NCBI GenBank assembly: GCA_002371375.1
Contig: DFIB01000008.1
Coordinates: 1-9,402, forward strand
DNA length: 9,402 bases
DNA from: Mageeibacillus sp. UBA3708
GTDB lineage: Bacteria; Bacillota; Clostridia; Saccharofermentanales; Saccharofermentanaceae
Reading direction: 5' to 3'
Positions 1 through 6,499 of the stretch are shown one piece after another. A model generated the notes under the pieces. The model had not been told where the DNA came from. It saw only the letters and a list, made by a program, of their open reading frames with translations, and did no database searches. Numbering within the stretch: position 1 is the first letter of the stretch; every line of letters starts with the position of its first letter. Position numbers and translations under genes: made by a program.

Positions 1-479
1 TTTACTTCAAGCTCACAGGCAAGGAGTCCGAGCCTATCGAGTTCAAGGCAGTTCGTGGCCACGATGCAGGCATCAGAGAAGCTTCTATCGATATCAACGG
101 CACAACAGTTAACGTTGCTATCGCATCCGGCATGAAGAGCGCTAAGGTTCTCCTCGACGAGATCCGTGAAGGCAAGTCCAAGTATCAGTTCATCGAGATC
201 ATGGGCTGCCCGGGCGGTTGTATCAACGGTGGTGGTCAGCCTTATGTAAGAGAGTGCTTCCTGCACAATGAGGCCGATGACATTATGGATACATACAAGG
301 AGAAGAGAGCTCAGGCACTCTACTCTGAGGATGAGAGACAGACACTGCGTCAGTCTCACAACAACCCGCAGATCATCGAACTCTATGAGAAGTTCCTTGG
401 CGAGCCTAACAGCCACAAGGCTCATGAGCTCCTGCACACAACATATGCTGCAAGAGAAGGCTTCAACGAAGTTAAGTAA
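1..479 (+). CDS. [FeFe] hydrogenase, C-terminal part (5' end outside window)
   Basis: The reading frame is open from the window edge (first full codon at 3) to TAA at 477-479, giving the last 158 residues. It contains MGCPGGCINGGGQP, the third H-cluster signature of [FeFe] hydrogenases, whose cysteines ligate the active-site cluster. The roughly 60 residues after it match the small-subunit-like C-terminal domain, ending in SHKAHELLHTTY, fused to the catalytic domain in many clostridial enzymes such as HydA or the HndD/HydA1 subunits of NADP- or NAD-linked complexes. The family catalyses reversible proton reduction to H2, usually in the cytoplasm. Which complex it belongs to cannot be told because the N-terminal iron-sulfur domains are outside the window. 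A strong terminator follows, so it is the last gene of its own transcript and unrelated to the envelope genes downstream. Confidence 0.95.
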   Translation, partial: YFKLTGKESEPIEFKAVRGHDAGIREASIDINGTTVNVAIASGMKSAKVLLDEIREGKSKYQFIEIMGCPGGCINGGGQPYVRECFLHNEADDIMDTYKEKRAQALYSEDERQTLRQSHNNPQIIELYEKFLGEPNSHKAHELLHTTYAAREGFNEVK

Positions 480-504
480 TCTGTAAGTTAATATGTTACT
501 TAAG

Positions 505-535
505 ACAGGCGGACTTAAATGTCCGCCTGTTTTTT
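505..535 (+). terminator. Rho-independent terminator of the hydrogenase transcript
   Basis: Perfect 10-bp stem, ACAGGCGGAC (505-514) with GTCCGCCTGT (521-530), a 6-nt loop TTAAAT and a T-tract at 530-535. It lies 25 nt after the hydrogenase stop codon. Confidence 0.95.
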
Positions 536-577
536 GTGATTTGAAGGGCGAAGAATGCGTGCTGCCGCGACTGTTCG

Positions 578-682
578 CGTTTTGATTGCGATATTTCTGT
601 TTTTCAAAACGAAAATGCAGCTTTTTGTCTTTGTTCATGTTTTGGTTTTGAAAAAATGGATTTTCCAAAACCAAAATGCAAC
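578..682. repeat. Pair of A/T-rich inverted repeats with a repeated arm
   Basis: Two imperfect hairpins stand in tandem in the hydrogenase-745 gap. The first pairs CGTTTTGA (578-585) with TCAAAACG (604-611). The second pairs TTTTGGTTTTG (640-650) and following A residues with TTTTCCAAAACCAAAA (661-676), with one bulged base. The right arms are also direct repeats: TTTTCAAAACGAAAATGCA (601-619) and TTTTCCAAAACCAAAATGCA (661-680) differ by one insertion and one substitution. No coding potential is seen in 536-733. Whether this is a dispersed repeat family or a local duplication cannot be judged from one locus. Confidence 0.6.
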
Positions 683-744
683 AGAATAACAACTGCCGCT
701 TTTTGAGGTAAGATTAATAGGAATACAGAACCCGGGAGGAAGAC

Positions 745-1110
745 ATGTCAGTTGATAATGAGGCATTGAATACTGTAATCAAGAAGCTCAATAACTCCTA
801 TCAGATCTGGCTTATAGTCGGGATCTGTCAGATCGTATTCGGGTTCTGGTATGTAACGCCGATCTTCTTCGGAGCGTGGAATATCTATTGCGCAGTGAAC
901 AGGAAGAAGCTGGCTGCGGCATTCAGGCAGAACCCCGCAGGTCTCACAGATACAGCCAAGAGCTGGAAGGACAATATAGTCGTGTTTATTATCCTCAATG
1001 CGATCTTCGGTGCACTGATAGGTGTCCTTGGGTGCGCTTATGATTACTCGATAGCTTCGTATGTCACGCAGCATGAGGAAGAGTTAAGAGCCGCAGAAGT
1101 TCAGGGTTAG
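745..1110 (+). CDS. Small two-helix integral membrane protein, function unknown
   Basis: 121 residues. The ATG at 745 is preceded by GGGAGGA (734-740), spaced 4 nt from the start, which fixes it. A short polar N-terminus is followed by a hydrophobic, aromatic-rich segment at about 19-48, a basic soluble loop (NRKKLAAAF, about 53-61) up to residue 76, and a second hydrophobic segment at about 77-101. The tail is acidic (EEELRAAE). The two long helices with both ends polar suggest a hairpin in the cytoplasmic membrane. I recognise no family or catalytic motif. It stands alone between the hydrogenase terminator and the LCP promoter on the same strand, and no terminator is seen after it. An antisense frame overlaps most of it but has no ribosome site. 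Confidence 0.8.
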   Translation: MSVDNEALNTVIKKLNNSYQIWLIVGICQIVFGFWYVTPIFFGAWNIYCAVNRKKLAAAFRQNPAGLTDTAKSWKDNIVVFIILNAIFGALIGVLGCAYDYSIASYVTQHEEELRAAEVQG

Positions 1111-1177
1111 AGTATCCATGCTGTTCCTAAGCATATAACGGTTCAGTTCAGCAACGGGCGGCATCATAACCACCTCC

Positions 1178-1192
1178 ACAAGTAACACTTGT
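1178..1192. promoter_or_regulatory. Distal palindromic operator candidate
   Basis: ACAAGT-AAC-ACTTGT is a perfect 6-bp inverted repeat around a 3-nt centre. It matches the element at 1261-1275 in 13 of 15 bases, and the two differences (T/C and A/G) are compensatory, keeping the palindrome. That pattern favours a site for a dimeric DNA-binding protein. It lies about 105 bp upstream of the LCP start. Confidence 0.6.
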
Positions 1193-1260
1193 TACGCACC
1201 GGGCCACACTGACCGCCAGCCACAAATACAACAGAACCAGCCTGCAACACAACAAATCCA

Positions 1261-1275
1261 ACAAGCAACGCTTGT
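1261..1275. promoter_or_regulatory. Proximal palindromic operator candidate at the LCP promoter
   Basis: ACAAGC-AAC-GCTTGT is a perfect 6-bp inverted repeat with the same AAC centre as the element at 1178-1192. It ends 8 nt before the -10 hexamer, so it covers the place where a -35 box would be; no -35 consensus is present. A bound protein could therefore either block RNA polymerase or act as an activator in place of a -35. Confidence 0.6.
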
Positions 1276-1280
1276 AATTG

Positions 1281-1289
1281 TGTTATAAT
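1281..1289 (+). promoter_or_regulatory. Extended -10 promoter of the LCP gene
   Basis: TGTTATAAT is a perfect extended -10 (TGnTATAAT), with TATAAT at 1284-1289. Only 7 nt separate it from the ATG at 1297. Transcription should begin at or within a base or two of that ATG, implying a leaderless message. No -35 consensus is found 16-18 nt upstream. Confidence 0.75.
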
Positions 1290-1296
1290 CCTTCGT

Positions 1297-2346
1297 ATGA
1301 AAAAGCAAACAAGTCTGTCTAAGATCTTACTCATCGTTGCCGGGATCGCTGTTCTGGCGGGCGGCGGTGTGGGTATCGCGGCATATATCGAGAGCAGATC
1401 TGAGGCTGCACCCGAAGATGCCGGTCAGGCACTGAGCATCGCGGATATGGAAGCGGCAGAGCAGGAGAAAGCTTCAGTCATGGAGAGCGCTCAGGCCGAG
1501 AACACGATAACCTATAACGGAGAGTCTTATGTGTATAATGACGACCTCGAGGTACTGCTCATCATAGGTGTCGACGATTATGAAGTAACAGATTACGAAG
1601 AGACAGGAAGAAGCCACTCTCAGGCAGACTTACTGCTGTTAGCGATTTTCGACGACAAGACAAAGACATATACGCTGCTTCAGATCAACCGCGATACTAT
1701 GACGGACACGATGGTATACGATTATTTTGGGAAGTACGAAGGCCTTATGACACAGCAGATAGCACTGGCACATACATACCGGTCCGGTCTCGAGGATTCG
1801 TGCGAGGATACCGTTTTTGCCGTATCGAATCTGCTCTACGGGGTCGACATCTCGAAATACTTTTGCCTGACGATGACGTCCATCCCCATCATCAACGACT
1901 CTGTCGGAGGCGTTACGGTCACGATAGAAGATGATTTCTCCGAGATCGACGATACTCTTGTTATGGGCGAGACGATAACTCTGCAGGGCTCACAGGCCGA
2001 GAGCTATGTGCGCGGCAGGATGAGCGTTGTGAATGACCCTACTAACATAAACAGAATGTCAAGGCAAAGAGAATACCTTACGGCGATCCTGCCGATGCTG
2101 GGAGCTGAGATCGCCGCTGACGACAGTTTTGCACTGGATCTGTTCGATCAGCTCTCACCTTATATGGTCACCGACTGCACAGTAGACGAGCTTAGCGAGT
2201 ATATTGAGAAATTCTCAGGGTATACGCTCGACAAGATCGTGACGCCCGAGGGCGAGTCAGTTAAGGGCGAGGAGTTCATGGAATTCTACATTGACGAGAC
2301 TGACCTGAGAGCGATCGTGATCGATCTGTTCTACGAGAAGGCCTGA
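1297..2346 (+). CDS. LytR-CpsA-Psr (LCP) family cell-wall polymer ligase
   Basis: 349 residues. LCP proteins transfer undecaprenyl-linked anionic or capsular glycans onto peptidoglycan outside the membrane. A basic N-terminus (MKKQ) and one helix (about 9-30) give a type II anchor. A variable stretch rich in Ala and Glu follows, then the LCP domain from about 86 to 270. Its usual landmarks are visible: LLIIGVDD (87-94), QADLLLLAIFDD (109-120), LLQINRDTM (127-135) carrying the conserved Arg-Asp pair, NDSVGGVTVTI (200-210), and YVRGRMSV with NRMSRQREYL (237-261) carrying the Arg residues that bind pyrophosphate. The ATG has no Shine-Dalgarno sequence and the -10 box is 7 nt upstream, so translation probably starts on a leaderless mRNA. 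Its neighbours (phosphoglycosyl transferase, Wzz, BY-kinase) suggest the substrate is the polysaccharide made by this locus. The exact polymer is unknown. Confidence 0.93.
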   Translation: MKKQTSLSKILLIVAGIAVLAGGGVGIAAYIESRSEAAPEDAGQALSIADMEAAEQEKASVMESAQAENTITYNGESYVYNDDLEVLLIIGVDDYEVTDYEETGRSHSQADLLLLAIFDDKTKTYTLLQINRDTMTDTMVYDYFGKYEGLMTQQIALAHTYRSGLEDSCEDTVFAVSNLLYGVDISKYFCLTMTSIPIINDSVGGVTVTIEDDFSEIDDTLVMGETITLQGSQAESYVRGRMSVVNDPTNINRMSRQREYLTAILPMLGAEIAADDSFALDLFDQLSPYMVTDCTVDELSEYIEKFSGYTLDKIVTPEGESVKGEEFMEFYIDETDLRAIVIDLFYEKA

Positions 2347-2360
2347 ATCCATTACCGACA

Positions 2361-2394
2361 GAAAAATCAGGGGCACCCCGAAGGATGCCCCTGA
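2361..2394 (-). terminator. Terminator of the wzz-kinase-sortase operon
   Basis: Stem TCAGGGGCA (2367-2375) with TGCCCCTGA (2386-2394), loop about 10 nt with two further possible C-G pairs. Read on the minus strand the stem is followed at once by a T-run (plus-strand A-run 2362-2366), so it ends the minus-strand operon 31 nt after the substrate gene. On the plus strand no T-run follows directly, so stopping of LCP transcripts here is less certain. Confidence 0.85.
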
Positions 2395-2409
2395 CCGCCG
2401 GATAATAAC

Positions 2410-2423
2410 TTTTTGGCCAAAAA
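2410..2423. repeat. Perfect TTTTTGGCCAAAAA palindrome
   Basis: A 14-bp perfect palindrome sits between the terminator stem and the stop codon (2425-2427) of the sortase substrate gene. It may be an extra weak termination or pausing element between the convergent genes. No loop is available, so it would only fold with some inner bases unpaired. Confidence 0.45.
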
Positions 2424-2424
2424 A

Positions 2425-3051
2425 TCACATCTGAACTTCTTTAGCGACCGACTGCTTCTTGGCTGAGCTGAAGAAGAAAACTGCTCCAGATGCAAGAGCG
2501 ATAGCCGCTACGATGTAAATAAGGCTGTTATATCCGGTCTGTGCTGAACTCTTGGTGCTGTCAGTGCCAGCTGCTGCAGTTGAGTTAGATGTTGTAGTTG
2601 TAGTTGAGTTAGATGCCGTCTCGCCTCTGAATGCAAAAGCAACAGGGCTGAGGTGAGGGAAAGTAACTACTACCTTACCATCCTTAAGCTCAAAAGTAGC
2701 TGAGTCCCAAGCTGACGTCTCATTGTTCCAAACATAGACGTTTGTAACATTGCTGGCGTTATCAAGGGTGAATGCGACAGGCGCAGAGGGCTGTACAACA
2801 GCGCCGGTATCGTCAGTCAGATACACGTTAACTGCTTCAGTTGTCTTATCTCCGACAAGAGTCTTAAGAGCAGTTGTCTGAGATTCAGTAAGAGAAACAT
2901 CTTCAACGTGGACTGTAACTCCGGCCTGGTCAGTAGTGCCTGAGACCTTAGACGAAGCCGTAGGGCTCGACGTAGCATCATCAGCCATTACTGCAAAACC
3001 CATAGCGCATACCATTACGAGTGCAACAACGATAGATATAAGCTTTTTCAC
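2425..3051 (-). CDS. Secreted surface protein with C-terminal sortase sorting signal
   Basis: 208 residues, starting with GTG at 3051-3049. A consensus AGGAGG lies 9 nt upstream, which supports this start. A signal peptide occupies about 1-23 (MKKL, hydrophobic core, cleavage likely after AVMA). Residues about 44-142 form a compact, probably beta-rich domain of no family I recognise, with two Trp residues near 108-115. A Ser/Thr/Asn-rich linker (146-168, TTTTTSNST) resembles a wall-spanning stalk. The C-terminus is a sorting signal: SAQTG (169-173), a hydrophobic helix (176-195) and basic residues (AKK). The motif lacks the Leu-Pro of LPXTG but keeps the TG that sortases cleave. The sortase encoded 83 bp upstream is the obvious partner. 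A possible internal promoter between the two genes could raise its level above that of the enzyme. Confidence 0.85.
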   Translation of the reverse strand: MKKLISIVVALVMVCAMGFAVMADDATSSPTASSKVSGTTDQAGVTVHVEDVSLTESQTTALKTLVGDKTTEAVNVYLTDDTGAVVQPSAPVAFTLDNASNVTNVYVWNNETSAWDSATFELKDGKVVVTFPHLSPVAFAFRGETASNSTTTTTSNSTAAAGTDSTKSSAQTGYNSLIYIVAAIALASGAVFFFSSAKKQSVAKEVQM

Positions 3052-3076
3052 TAATCAATTCCTCCTTTCTTCAAGA

Positions 3077-3085
3077 TTTATAACA
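3077..3085 (-). promoter_or_regulatory. Possible internal extended -10 for the substrate gene
   Basis: Read on the minus strand this is TGTTATAAA, close to the extended -10 consensus, about 25 nt upstream of the GTG start and just before the AGGAGG site. No good -35 is seen. It could give the sortase substrate its own transcript. Confidence 0.4.
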
Positions 3086-3101
3086 ACAGTCCGGATGATA
3101 A

Positions 3102-3117
3102 GGTGACCCCGGTCACC
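3102..3117. repeat. GC-rich inverted repeat between sortase and substrate genes
   Basis: GGTGACC (3102-3108) and GGTCACC (3111-3117) form a perfect 7-bp inverted repeat with 2 nt between, folding realistically as a 6-bp stem with a 4-nt loop. No T-run follows on the minus strand (TTATCATCC), so it is not a good terminator. It may be a processing or attenuation element in the 83-bp gap, or a protein site. Confidence 0.45.
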
Positions 3118-3134
3118 GGACCGTTATTACCGGA

Positions 3135-3977
3135 TCATGTCACCCCGTCAGGCGAGGATGAATCATATACGAGTGTCCCCATTACGATGAATCGGTAGTA
3201 GCTGTCTCCGATAAGGCAGGTGGACAGCATCAGGACTTTATCGCCGTATACGGGGGCATATTCTTCGTGGAATCTGGCTTCGATATTGTTGATCGACATG
3301 ATGTTGTTGAAGAAACTGTTATAGGTCTCCTCATCTGCAAAATCGTGGTAATAGAGTATATGAGCACGGTCATAGGGGACTGCGGCAAAGATCTGATACT
3401 TAAGAAGCTTGTCAGGCAGGTAGATCTCTATCACCGGTTCAGAATCCCAGAAAGTATCTTCAGTCACCTCGAGCTGCAGATTACCGAAGATCGCACCGGA
3501 CTTCATGCGGTGGCCGTAGAGAATAGTAACCGGGTCGGTGAAGTCAGTCGAGTTGTACTCATACTCGGAGAAGACCGAACCTGCAGAAGAGTATTCTCCG
3601 TCACTGTTATGCGTAAGATAGTATGAATCGTCAGTAGGTGACTGCAGGACAGGGAAGTCGATATCGGTCCCTTCGATACGCACCCAGGCATAGATATCCG
3701 GATTGACAGCCTGAAGAGCAGCAAAATCAACGGGGCAAACATATTCCTCAGAAGTTGCATCAGTAGAGAAATCAGTATAGGTCGGGATAACTGCCTCATC
3801 CTCATTAGGCGGTGTATAAGCACCATCAGTCGTAACTGCCGCGCTTGTCGCCATAGTAGCAGTCAGAGTCGCTTTGGGTTCATATAGGATAGACGCGAGC
3901 TTAATGACGCAGGCTATAGATCCTACTGCAAGAACGCATCCTATGATTATCTTTACTGTTCTGCCGTTAACTCTCAT
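3135..3977 (-). CDS. Class B sortase
   Basis: 280 residues; ATG at 3977 with GGAGG 9 nt upstream. Sortases are membrane-anchored cysteine transpeptidases that cut a sorting motif and join the surface protein to the cell wall. One N-terminal helix (about 8-33) is followed by a linker and the sortase fold from about 75 onward. The catalytic residues are visible: His156 in LYGHRM, Cys254 in LSTC and Arg262 in YYRFIV. The YAWVRIEGTDIDFPV (96-110) and SYYLTHN (118-124) segments are typical of SrtB-like clostridial enzymes. It begins 18 bp after the phosphatase gene and is followed by its likely substrate. Linking a sortase to a BY-kinase module is unusual. The subclass is judged by eye from these motifs. 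Confidence 0.93.
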   Translation of the reverse strand: MRVNGRTVKIIIGCVLAVGSIACVIKLASILYEPKATLTATMATSAAVTTDGAYTPPNEDEAVIPTYTDFSTDATSEEYVCPVDFAALQAVNPDIYAWVRIEGTDIDFPVLQSPTDDSYYLTHNSDGEYSSAGSVFSEYEYNSTDFTDPVTILYGHRMKSGAIFGNLQLEVTEDTFWDSEPVIEIYLPDKLLKYQIFAAVPYDRAHILYYHDFADEETYNSFFNNIMSINNIEARFHEEYAPVYGDKVLMLSTCLIGDSYYRFIVMGTLVYDSSSPDGVT

Positions 3978-3995
3978 TCTGTTTGCCTCCGGATG

Positions 3996-4724
3996 TCAGA
4001 TCGCAACTGAGACGTAATCATTGATGGTCTCGTACTGACGTCTCGTCAGATCTTCGACAAAACTCCTGCCGAGAGATCTCTTGATCACTTCGACAGCCGG
4101 TCCGAGATTAACCGGCCTTCCGTCCATGTTGTGAGCATCAGATCCAAGGAATGTAATGGTCCCTCTCTTAAGCATCTTCAGGGCCTTACGGGAAGTCGCC
4201 CCGCTCAGGAAGAATTCCGCATTGCTCTGAAAGCAGATATCAAGATCCAGGAATGCCTTTACAAGGGATCTCGGCTGATCCAGGTAGCGCTCGATGTGGG
4301 CGGCGACGGGCTTTATCCCGGTAGAAGCCGATATAAGGCCGACCTCATCCACCATCCGTGATGTCCAGGTGCGGAAGGGCATCTCAAGAAGAAGCAGATC
4401 TGTACCCTCAAGGCACAGCTCATGCAGTCCGTCATATCTGCTTATCCCGTCAAAGAAGTGTACTTCGGCGCCGAGTCTAATATCGGGCCACGTTCTCACA
4501 TCGGGATAGACAGTATTATCGAAGACACACTTAAGCTGCTCATATGCATCGGCTCTGTCAGACAGGAACCTGACGGGATCATTACGCGTCGCATAGAAAT
4601 GCGGCGTCGCCGCTATCGTACTGATACCCTGGACTCTCCAGGCATCGAGCATCGCAAGCGATACGGACACGCTGTCCGCTCCATCATCTATGCCGGGGAG
4701 AAAATGTGAGTGAAAGTCGATCAT
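3996..4724 (-). CDS. PHP-family protein-tyrosine phosphatase (CpsB/YwqE/Wzb-like)
   Basis: 242 residues, close to the family's usual 240-260. These metal-dependent phosphatases remove phosphate from BY-kinases and control polysaccharide export. The PHP metal-binding motifs appear in order: DFHSHFLPGIDDG (3-15, His5 and His7), AATPHF (38-43, His42), LGAEVHF (84-90, Glu87), AAHIERY (141-147, His143) and LGSDAH (193-198). Family members usually have Pro where this one has Ile144 in AHxERY; the metal-binding His is kept. The ATG at 4724 is 5 nt after the kinase stop codon and has no clear ribosome site, so translation is probably coupled to the kinase. The kinase directly upstream is the expected substrate. 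Confidence 0.93.
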   Translation of the reverse strand: MIDFHSHFLPGIDDGADSVSVSLAMLDAWRVQGISTIAATPHFYATRNDPVRFLSDRADAYEQLKCVFDNTVYPDVRTWPDIRLGAEVHFFDGISRYDGLHELCLEGTDLLLLEMPFRTWTSRMVDEVGLISASTGIKPVAAHIERYLDQPRSLVKAFLDLDICFQSNAEFFLSGATSRKALKMLKRGTITFLGSDAHNMDGRPVNLGPAVEVIKRSLGRSFVEDLTRRQYETINDYVSVAI

Positions 4725-4729
4725 AGGCG

Positions 4730-5491
4730 CTATGTCTTCTTATAGTAGCCCTTCTTGTAGTAGCCTTTTTTGTAATACTTCCTGCTGTCATCGGAGGCCC
4801 CGTTATATACGAATCCCAATATATGAGCATCGACGAGCCTGAGCTGACGCATAGTATCTGCAAGAGCCCCTCTGCTGGCATGGTTGTTACGCACGACGAT
4901 GATCGTACCGTCGGTCTTCGGGGCCGTGATCAAAGCATCTGTAACTGCCGTTACGGGCGGCTGATCGAGGAAGATATAATCGTAGGTCTTACGAAGTACG
5001 CCAAGGAGCGCATCGAGTCTGGCTGATCCCATGAGCTCAGAGGGATTCGGGGGGATAGTTCCGGCTACGATGATATCGATGGTAACAGGTTCGGCCCCCT
5101 CCTTTGCTGTAGTAAAATGCTGCACGGCATCACCGATATCATTCAGTCCGACCATCAGATCTGACAGGCCCGGAGCCTGTCTGAGTCTTAATCTGTTCGC
5201 CATGGTCGGAAGACGCATATCACCTTCTATCAGCAGGACTCTCTTACGGGACTCGGCGAAAGTGTACGCCAGGTTGATCATGGTCATACTCTTACCTTCG
5301 CCGGGAATGGATGAGGTAACGCCTATTACCTTGCCGTCAGTGCTGTTATGATCGGAGAACGAGAACATGATGTTGGTCCTCAGGAGCTTATATGCTTCCG
5401 CTCCTGCAAAACTCAGACGCGGTCCGATCATGAACCTGCGTTCATTCCTGAGGTTCTCTTCAGTTCTCTGGGACTTCTTCTTATTAGCCAT
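4730..5491 (-). CDS. Cytoplasmic bacterial tyrosine (BY) kinase, CpsD/YwqD-like
   Basis: 253 residues from ATG 5491, which has a weak GGCGGTG 6 nt upstream; an in-frame GTG at 5500 is an alternative. The protein lacks its own membrane helices, as in Firmicutes where the Wzz-type partner is a separate polypeptide. Visible motifs: AYKLLRTNI (33-41), the usual oligomerisation helix; Walker A SSIPGEGKS (60-68); Walker A' LLIEGDMRLP (86-95), with Glu where Asp is common; AGTIPPNPSELM (143-154); and Walker B IFLDQPPV (173-180). The C-terminus is a tyrosine cluster made of a tandem repeat, YYKKGYYKKGYYKKT, the expected autophosphorylation tail. The gene overlaps the wzz-like gene by 8 nt and is followed after 5 nt by its phosphatase, so the three are translated as a unit. 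Confidence 0.94.
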   Translation of the reverse strand: MANKKKSQRTEENLRNERRFMIGPRLSFAGAEAYKLLRTNIMFSFSDHNSTDGKVIGVTSSIPGEGKSMTMINLAYTFAESRKRVLLIEGDMRLPTMANRLRLRQAPGLSDLMVGLNDIGDAVQHFTTAKEGAEPVTIDIIVAGTIPPNPSELMGSARLDALLGVLRKTYDYIFLDQPPVTAVTDALITAPKTDGTIIVVRNNHASRGALADTMRQLRLVDAHILGFVYNGASDDSRKYYKKGYYKKGYYKKT

Positions 5492-6350
5492 GGCTGTCAC
5501 CGCCCGATCCGTGCATATTGTCTACATTAAAGGGACTTCTCTGTTCTGCAGGTACGGACACCTGTCTCGCCGCCGGGGCAGAGGCTGATCTGTCCGGTCT
5601 TCTGGCAGAACCGCCGTAATAACCGTAACCGTTGTTCCTTGAATTAATGAGGTCCGGAACGACCGCAAGCAGCGGGATATCAGGGTATGTCTCGGTGATA
5701 TAGTCCTCAGAATGGATAATGTCATCCAGGAGATAACCGATGACTATGATCGCCGAAGCGATCACCAGTCCTATGAGGGCGCCTATCGCCGTGTTCTTCG
5801 TATAACTGGGAGAGGATCTCTTCGCTGCCACTACGGCATGATCGACGATCCTTACGTCACTTCCGTTGACTATAGCAGTGATCTTCTCAGGGAGGATCTC
5901 GGCATAGAGATTGGCGAGCATCTCCGCTTCCACAGGGTCAGTAGAAGTGACTGTGATGCTGAAGACCTCTGTGTTATCGATAGCTTCGGCTTCGACCATC
6001 TCGGTCATCTCCTCATAGGTGTAGCTGACGCCGGAGAGACGGATAACGTCGTTGATCACCGAACGGGATTCGAGGATAACAGAGTAGGTGGCAACAAGGG
6101 ACTTAGCTGCCGTCAGGTCGCCGCTCGATATTGAGAAACTGGTATTACCGAGTGAGATGTCAGAATTGTTGACATACATCAAAGCGCTTGATTCATACTT
6201 CGGAGTCACCAGGAAAAAGGTATAGCCAAAAGCGACGACGGCACCAATCACCGTAAGGATCACCAACAGCCATATTCGCTTCAGGAAGACACCGAACAAT
6301 TCGACAAGATCGATGGTGTCTTCTCCTGTCTTAGCGGTATTACCGTTCAT
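5484..6350 (-). CDS. Wzz/YwqC-type chain-length determinant and BY-kinase adaptor
   Basis: 288 residues from ATG 6350, chosen because GGAGGG lies 10 nt upstream; in-frame ATG 6368 and TTG 6383 lack a ribosome site. The Wzz N-terminal domain is recognisable: IDLVELFGVFLKRIWLL (13-29), helix 1 (about 24-47), then PKYESSALMYV (50-60). A mostly helical extracellular part follows (about 75-180), with TSTDPVEAEMLANLYAEIL (135-153) and the Pro-containing RSSPSYTKN (178-186) before helix 2 (about 187-207). The cytoplasmic tail (208-288) first runs through LLAVVPD, as in kinase-activating adaptors, then becomes low complexity with a tyrosine cluster GYGYYGG (241-247). The family sets polymer length and activates the kinase encoded next. 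It is the first gene of the minus-strand operon. Confidence 0.92.
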   Translation of the reverse strand: MNGNTAKTGEDTIDLVELFGVFLKRIWLLVILTVIGAVVAFGYTFFLVTPKYESSALMYVNNSDISLGNTSFSISSGDLTAAKSLVATYSVILESRSVINDVIRLSGVSYTYEEMTEMVEAEAIDNTEVFSITVTSTDPVEAEMLANLYAEILPEKITAIVNGSDVRIVDHAVVAAKRSSPSYTKNTAIGALIGLVIASAIIVIGYLLDDIIHSEDYITETYPDIPLLAVVPDLINSRNNGYGYYGGSARRPDRSASAPAARQVSVPAEQRSPFNVDNMHGSGGDSHG

Positions 6351-6499
6351 TAAGTTGTTTCCCTCCATATCTGTAAAGAACAATTAATCTGTTAAATATT
6401 TTTATTAATTTCCCAGATACAATTGTCATACACACCCATGCCGGGAGCCACTTCGTAAAATGTTGATAAAGTGCGCAAAGGACAGAGTGATATTTGTAT

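Noticed and set aside
748..1074. Antisense frame opposite the small membrane protein
   Set aside because: No ribosome site, and its composition follows from the complementary codons of the 745 gene.
1111..1177. 5-bp inverted repeat ATGCT/AGCAT after the 745 gene as a terminator
   Set aside because: Short stem and no T-run on either strand.
5492..5500. GTG 5500 as start of the BY-kinase
   Set aside because: ATG 5491 three codons later has a better placed GGCGGTG and gives the same domain content; kept only as an alternative.
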